NCBI GenBank assembly: GCA_004369085.1
Contig: ML210147.1
Span: 1,054,001 to 1,118,000, forward strand
Direction: 5' to 3'
Source of the DNA: Coprinopsis marcescibilis
Taxonomy: Eukaryota; Basidiomycota; Agaricomycetes; Agaricales; Psathyrellaceae
DNA: 64,000 bases
This document shows positions 56,359-64,000 of this stretch, in pieces. Position 1 is the first letter of the stretch; each line of letters opens with the position of its first letter. The notes beneath the pieces were generated by a model. The model searched no databases, was not told where the DNA came from, and saw only the letters and a program-made list of their open reading frames with translations. Made by a program: the position numbers and the translations under genes.

Positions 56359-57528
56359 ATGTCTATCGACCTCGAATGGAACAAACTCGATTCTTCGCTC
56401 GCTAACTATCTCGTTGAGGTGCTCAACAGGCAGCTCACTAATGCTGAACGACCCTCGTTCATCGGGCCTGTCGAGGTGACCTCACTAGAGTTTGGGTCTG
56501 TAGCCCCAGACGTCGAACTCGTGGACCTACGCGACATCTACCGAGATTTTCTCGAGGACGACGAAGACGACTTGGACCAGCCTGTTAAAGTTACAGAGGG
56601 TGCTGAAGATGATGACGGATTTGAATGGGTGCCAAGGAGAGCAGCAGGGCGCGAGTACGAGGGCATAGCCCACAGTCATTTGCCTGCTCATCTGCGGCAC
56701 CCGCTGCGCAGCTCACCGACGGACACGTTCTCCTCACTGCCGCAGTTCAATTCGCCTATGCCTATACCGATGGATCTCTGGTCAGGAGGAGGGTTTCAAC
56801 ATCCACGGGCGTCGATGTACGGGCACCCCGGCTCACCCATGTACCGCAGCCCCACACCCTCGACACCGTTCCCTGCTGGAGCTGCTGTAAACCCCAGGCG
56901 GAGCAGCGAAGACACAGTCGCAGAGTACGGACTTCCCTCTGGCACACCCTCAGGTCTATCCGAGCAACAACTCCATCGACCAGCAAACGCACTCTTCGCC
57001 CCACCCATCCCAGATCCACAAGAAAACAACCACCCCAACCTCCAGCTGCACATGCAGATACACTGGCAATCAAATCTACGGATAACCATTACAACGTCGC
57101 TGCTCATCAACTACCCCTCACCGATGTTCATGTCGTTGCCCATCAAGTTGTCGGTTACGGGTTTGGTATTTAATGGGGAAGTCGCGGTTGCTTATGAGGG
57201 CCAGCGGCGGCGAGTACACTTTTGCATTTTGGACGAACTCGATCCGTACGGACCCGCAGGGGATAGACCCAAACGCGAGTCGGAAACCACGCCGCCGGAA
57301 CTGGATGAGGACTCACCAGGAGGGGCCTATAGGCAGCAAAAGCCGCTACCCATTGGCCAACGATTGCTTCCATCTATCATTATAGAAAGCGAGATTGGGC
57401 AGACAGATAAACACGTTTTGAAGAATGTCACGAGGGTGGAGCGATTCATTCAGGACGTAATACGGAAGACAGTAGAAGAAGAGCTTGTTTTCCCCAACTT
57501 CCATACCCTTGTCATGGCAGAGCAATAA
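56359..57528 (+). CDS. MDM12: ERMES subunit Mdm12
   Basis: An intronless frame of 389 residues. The N-terminus MSIDLEWNKLDSSLANYLVE and RPSFIGPVEVTSLEFGSVAP, DVELVDLRDIYRDFLEDDED are diagnostic of Mdm12. The middle holds a long Pro/Ser-rich insertion typical of basidiomycete members. The SMP domain then resumes: LQLHMQIHWQSNLRITITTS, PIKLSVTGLVFNGEVAVAYE, and the C-terminal ESEIGQTDKHVLKNVTRVER, FIQDVIRKTVEEELVFPNF. Known role: lipid-binding bridge of the ER-mitochondria encounter structure with Mmm1, Mdm34 and Mdm10. The upstream in-frame ATG at 56317 is rejected because homologues start MSIDLEW. It converges with ELP3, with only 100 bp between the stops. Confidence 0.96.
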   Translation: MSIDLEWNKLDSSLANYLVEVLNRQLTNAERPSFIGPVEVTSLEFGSVAPDVELVDLRDIYRDFLEDDEDDLDQPVKVTEGAEDDDGFEWVPRRAAGREYEGIAHSHLPAHLRHPLRSSPTDTFSSLPQFNSPMPIPMDLWSGGGFQHPRASMYGHPGSPMYRSPTPSTPFPAGAAVNPRRSSEDTVAEYGLPSGTPSGLSEQQLHRPANALFAPPIPDPQENNHPNLQLHMQIHWQSNLRITITTSLLINYPSPMFMSLPIKLSVTGLVFNGEVAVAYEGQRRRVHFCILDELDPYGPAGDRPKRESETTPPELDEDSPGGAYRQQKPLPIGQRLLPSIIIESEIGQTDKHVLKNVTRVERFIQDVIRKTVEEELVFPNFHTLVMAEQ

Positions 57529-57628
57529 CGATAACATCTATCTTGTAATACTATACCACTATGATTTAAATCTCATACACACAGAGAGGGTAGGCGAAGA
57601 ATAATGTTTTTATATAAAACAAAAGGGC

Positions 57629-59872
<2,244 letters not shown>

Positions 59873-60645
59873 GGTTTCTAATAATTTGCGTCGGACGTTT
59901 TCGCCTCGAATAGATCTCCTTGCGTTGTCTGATCGACAGCTTTATGGTCTATATGAACAGGAAAAGTCAAGTTTACGAGATTGTAGCATGTAAGAGCAAG
60001 AGACGCACACTATTCAGCCTACAAGTCGTGGTCAGTCGTCTGAAAGGTTTCGATTCAAGTCACTAACGCTCCATTATCATTTCTGACTCCGATCAGATCT
60101 GGCAAGGATATTCTTAAGACCACCTCTTAGCACATATTTATAACACAGGAAGATATCACTACCTGAGGAGATTTAATTATTGTAGAAAGAGGCTATTGAA
60201 GAGGCTCCGAAAGTCATTATAGTATCGCTTGTCGTCGTCTGTAGGAGGTCCGTGCACGCCACGCTCGCTCTTGGCGGAGTCCGACCGACGTTCCCACGGC
60301 TCTGGATCCCGCCGATCGGAGCAAGGGACTTTCTCACTGGACCACTCCTTACTTAGTAGCCACAAAATTATCAAAGAAGAGTACCATATATCAATGGTCT
60401 GTAGTAAGTCATCAAGCACTATTTCAGCGCTATTCAGCGTTCAACCCTTGTCTGTTAACAGAACTACATGGGTACACAGTTCCATATAAAATTATGTGGG
60501 GGAAGCAAATGGAACCATGGCGTCGTTGCATGGCGTCGTGGATACTCAGAAATCAAGGCTAATGTTCAGCTGAAGAAAAATATTCGCGAGCGACTCAGAA
60601 AAGAAAATATGAGCCCACCGAACTTCCTGGAAGAAGTTCTAGCGG
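59873..60645. other. Intergenic, ELP3 promoter side and 3' side of member G
   Basis: No gene is supported in these 773 bp. Frames at 60177-60489 on both strands are mutually antisense and lack motifs. Confidence 0.35.
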
Positions 60646-62182
60646 CTACGACGGCGTGTAGGTCGGTGGAAGCTCTACAACCTCGACTGGACTGGCATTT
60701 CCCAAGCGGACACCGCTATCTGTGTGATGCACGACCTCTACTCGTCTGCCATCGGAGTTAGACGCCTCATCGTTCTCGCGGGAAGTAGGTGAAAGGCCGT
60801 CGCTCGACTGAGGCGATGTGGATGTCTGCCCGCTGGTCGATGACGGAGGAGGGGCTCCCTTCGCCGCGATGCCCAACGGAGTAGTCCTGGAAACTTCAGC
60901 CACAGAATCAGAGAAAGGAGAGCGTTGTGAGGGGGAGCTTTTCGTATGCATCGTCCCCCCAGTGGCCGCCGGTGGAACAGGACCGGAAGATACAAAAGGC
61001 GTGACAAGAATTCCCGATTTCAAGTCTTCTTCACTCCGCCTTTGCCGTTTCCTGTACCATAGCCATCCTAATACCAAAAGAACCAAGCCGACAACACCGC
61101 CGACAACACCTCCCGCAATTGCACCGACATTGGTCTTGGATCCAGCCAATCCTGATGGATTTTCACTCCCTCCCCCAAAAGGAGATTCAGGGCTGGTACC
61201 TCCAAAAGGAACAGTATCTCCGTTTTCCACCTCCAGGAAATTCATGACCAATGGTGCGGCAGGGCCAAGGTGTGTAACGTTGATCCGATGTCTTCCTAGA
61301 GGGAGTTCTGGCGTTTCGAAAAGAATACGATTGTCGAGATTTTTCTCTCCTGGTGCAATCCCTGTAATTTCGATGAAAACCGGTTCTTGGTCGTCAACAA
61401 CGTAAACCGCTCTTGACTTCCCGCTGGCTTGCCCTTCTATAGGAGTCGTAACCCAAGTCAATCTAGTACCTAAGCACTTCAACGATCAGTGGGAAGAAGG
61501 AGTGCCATAGAGCTGCCACTCACCAGTGAAATCGAGGAGTACGGTGGCATCAGCATCCGTCGTCCACTTCAAACGTCCATTATCCGGTCCAAACCATGAC
61601 CCGCTGTGGTACAAAATGTCCACGTCTAGAGGAGGATAAAACACATTGGTGTTGGCGTAGCTCGCATCTCGCGTGGGCCTGATGTTGATTCTATCAGCCC
61701 AGAACGGCAGCTGTTCTGTGGCATTCGTATGGACCGTAAAGTTGTGTGGACCAGGTTCCAACTCCCCTCTCCCGCACAGCAAAAAGTTGTTCAACTGGGC
61801 TGGCCCGATGACGACATGCTCGCTTGTTAGTGGGCTGATAATCCCGTCGATGGAGCAGTTCCAACCCGGTGCGCGTAGTTCGTTGTCGACAATGTTGGAT
61901 TCTGATCTCCCTAGCAGGAAAACAGCAGTACCTGTTCAAAAGAGGAAGAGGACATTGATGACGGGTTCCCGTGAATAACGTAGAACTGCAAAGAGATAAC
62001 TCACCATTGAAACGGAAAGATAACGATGCGTTTCCAAAAGTTCCATGTTGCGACCCTTTATAGACCAGTCCAGAGTCTTTTGGAAAAGAATCTACCCTTT
62101 CAAACCAAGGCCCTGTATACACAATGTCGCGGTGTGTATCGTCAAACAATACAAGGCGTAGGGGTAACTCCTCTCCGGACAT
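60646..62182 (-). CDS. Family member G: single-pass membrane protein, two ectodomain modules, PPxY tail
   Basis: Three exons (62182-62005, 61931-61524, 61469-60646) give 469 residues, with introns at the same phase-1 sites as A to F. The start is MSGEELPLRLVLFDDTHRDI. Module 1: GLVYKGSQHGT, ASLSFRFNG, NWNCSIDG, FLLCGRGELEPG, PFWADRINIRP. Module 2: YPPLDVDILYHSGSW, ATVLLDFTGTRLTW, FETPELPLGRHRINVTHLG. The helix is VGAIAGGVVGGVVGLVLLVL, then RKRQRR. The tail is Ser/Pro-rich and ends VVHHTDSGVR and VVELPPTYTPS. It is about 40 kb from the main array, with unrelated genes between. Confidence 0.86.
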
Positions 62183-63072
62183 CGTCGTCGGAAGGTGTCA
62201 AGGTGTACCAGGTGGGCGGGGGGCGCAAGTGAACGGACACATGCGTAATCTTGGACTTCAAATGCGGAGCCTAAGCTGCGCTCGGAGTCTTTGTGAATTC
62301 ACCCTCCAAGGGCTTCGAGGTATTTGATGACTACACCGTTCTAACAATCCGATTCCCTCGTGGAATTGTATACAACGAGGCTAAAAGAGGTCCCAATGAC
62401 GAAATTCCGCTCAGAACAGATAAGGTTCTTCCCCACAGTAAATCCAAGGGCCTATTTGGATTATCCTTCTGTAAGGAACGAATCATCTGAACGGCACTCG
62501 GATTTTAGCGAGATGAAATGTTGCAACTCACCGGTCACCACTGGTAAGTCCCAACTTCCAGGCCAGCTAACGGCATCATCTCCCAAGAGGCAAAGTAATA
62601 ATGGCCCGGTGAACATGTAATATATGGGAGGACCTACTTCTTTTTGCCAATAGCAAATCTTCAAGACATGATGGTAATCGCACAATCAGGGTCATGTGGC
62701 GGGGTAAATGCTGCCTACACCAACATCACGCGGGATTAATTTGCATCAGTTGCGGTGCATGTGTCGTTTGGGGTTGAAGAAGACGACAAAGGCTGCGAGC
62801 AAGCGCGCATTTGAGAATAACAATGAAGTAACGAAGAGAGTGAACTTCTTTCACCCATATTAAGATCAGGTGAAGAGAAGTTGACATTATTTTGGATGAC
62901 TGTTGTGCAGGTATGAGTGGAAGGATATAAACAGGCTGTTGATTACAATTAAAAGGAGTGAAGTGTTCCCGTTGCCAGCCTTCGGGCGCAACATGCTGCG
63001 ACAGGACAGAACAAGAAGAGAAGCAGAAGGAGAGTTGTTGAGAAGGGTTAAGTGGCAGATAAACCACGAGTC
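62183..63072. other. Intergenic between members G and H
   Basis: These 890 bp hold the promoter of G and the 3' flank of H, both minus strand. The short frames (for example minus 62726-63067) have no motif. Confidence 0.35.
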
Positions 63073-64000
63073 TCAGACAGGGGTGTAGGTGGGTGGAACG
63101 TCAACGACGTCGACATCCGCTCTGGGCGGAGGTTGAGGGAGGCGTACTCCACTGTCGGTGTGGTGGACGAGTTCCACACGGCGGGTGCTACTGGACGCGA
63201 ATGATTTCCAGCTGACACTACGGAAGGAAGGGGATGCTGGACCATCGACGTCAGTTCCAGTCGGGGTAGCAACGGCGGTGATGAACGGATTGACTGATAG
63301 TCGCAACTTCTTCAGTTGGGATTTCTTCCATCGATTGAAAAGAATCCATCCCAACGCTATCATGAGCGTTAAGAATAGACCGCCACAGACCAAACCAATG
63401 GCCAGGGCAGCGCCGGTGGACATTTGGGGGGGCTGGTTCGATGATAGGGTTTCTATGGGTCCGCCGGTCGTATTCAGTGAATGTAGGTTGCCTTGGTCGA
63501 TAGTCAGGAAATCCAAGATGAGTGGCGCAGACGATCCTAGGTAGGTGACACTGAGGCGATGTCGGCCATATGGGACCTTATTTGTCGCGAATACCATGCG
63601 TGTTCCCGAGCCTTGTTCGCCAGTGGCGAGTCCAGGGATGCCGAAGAATACAGGTTCTCCGTCGTCAATGGTGTAGCTACCATTGGAAGGCTCCCGAGGC
63701 TGGCCAAAAATAGGTTCAGAAATCCAAGTAACTTGCGTTCCTAAAATGATTGTGTTAGCCACTTAGATGTGGATGTCGTGATAGGTGAGCACGTACCAAA
63801 AAAATCTATGACCGCTGTTGCACCAGCTTCAGAAGTGAACCTACAATCTCCGCTCCCAGTTTCAATCCAACGTCCAGTTTCATACCGGATGTCAGGATCC
63901 TCGCCCAGCACTTTGACGATAGGATAAATATCATTCGAGTCGATTGGAGGGTCAACATCCAGAGAATCGACCCAGAACGGGATTCTTTCTGATGCCTGCA
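63073..64000 (-). CDS. Family member H (5' part beyond window)
   Basis: Exon 3 (63740-63073) and the 3' part of exon 2 (64000-63797) are present; exon 1 and the start lie outside the window. Visible are ASERIPFWVDSLDVDPPID (end of module 1), EDPDIRYETGRW, ATAVIDFFGTQVTW, YTIDDGEPVFF, and NKVPYGRHRLSVTYLG. The helix ALAIGLVCGGLFLTLMIALG differs from the GGVVGG type of A to G and is followed by NRWKKSQ. The tail is short and ends LVHHTDSGVR and DVPPTYTPV. The shortened linker between ectodomain and helix makes H the most divergent member here. Confidence 0.82.

Overview
This is nuclear DNA of a filamentous basidiomycete, most likely a mushroom-forming Agaricomycete. The reasons are intron-dense genes with introns of about 50-70 bp, genes packed on both strands without operons, a Zn2Cys6 regulator with a fungal-specific domain, ERMES, Elongator and autophagy genes, and a lineage-type family of single-pass membrane proteins. 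Gene models were spliced by hand from frame, splice sites and family conservation, so exon edges are inferred. Members of the membrane family are called A to H.

Layout. 0.9-5.8 kb: a RidA-type deaminase (minus), the autophagic lipase ATG15 (plus) and guanine deaminase (minus). 6.5-20.0 kb: a tandem array of six related membrane proteins, A and B on plus, C to F on minus, with a tentative small gene between A and B. 20.7-25.2 kb: a small secreted, probably GPI-anchored protein and a Zn2Cys6 transcription factor. 25.2-30.2 kb: a gene-poor stretch. 30.2-44.8 kb: CDC4-type F-box/WD40 protein, PPIL1-type cyclophilin, D-aminoacyl-tRNA deacylase, GH17 glucanase, MFS transporter, phosducin-like protein, and an arsenite methyltransferase fused to an arsenate-reductase-like rhodanese domain. 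47.7-59.9 kb: a Pro/His/Tyr-rich protein, an AT-hook/PWWP-like chromatin protein, apyrase YND1, MDM12 and ELP3. 60.6-64.0 kb: family members G and H, H running off the window end.

The housekeeping genes belong to separate pathways and share no evident regulation. The main feature is the eight-member family. Each member has two tandem beta-sandwich-like ectodomain modules, a glycine-zipper membrane helix, a variable low-complexity cytoplasmic tail and an almost invariant C-terminal signature: an H-x-D-S-G-x-R box, then a PPxY box ending 3 or 4 residues before the stop. This looks like an expanded set of surface receptors or sensors that share one cytoplasmic adaptor, plausibly a WW-domain (Rsp5/NEDD4-type) ubiquitin ligase. 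That function is inference. Other notable points are the arsenic-detoxification fusion and four introns that only fit a GC donor.
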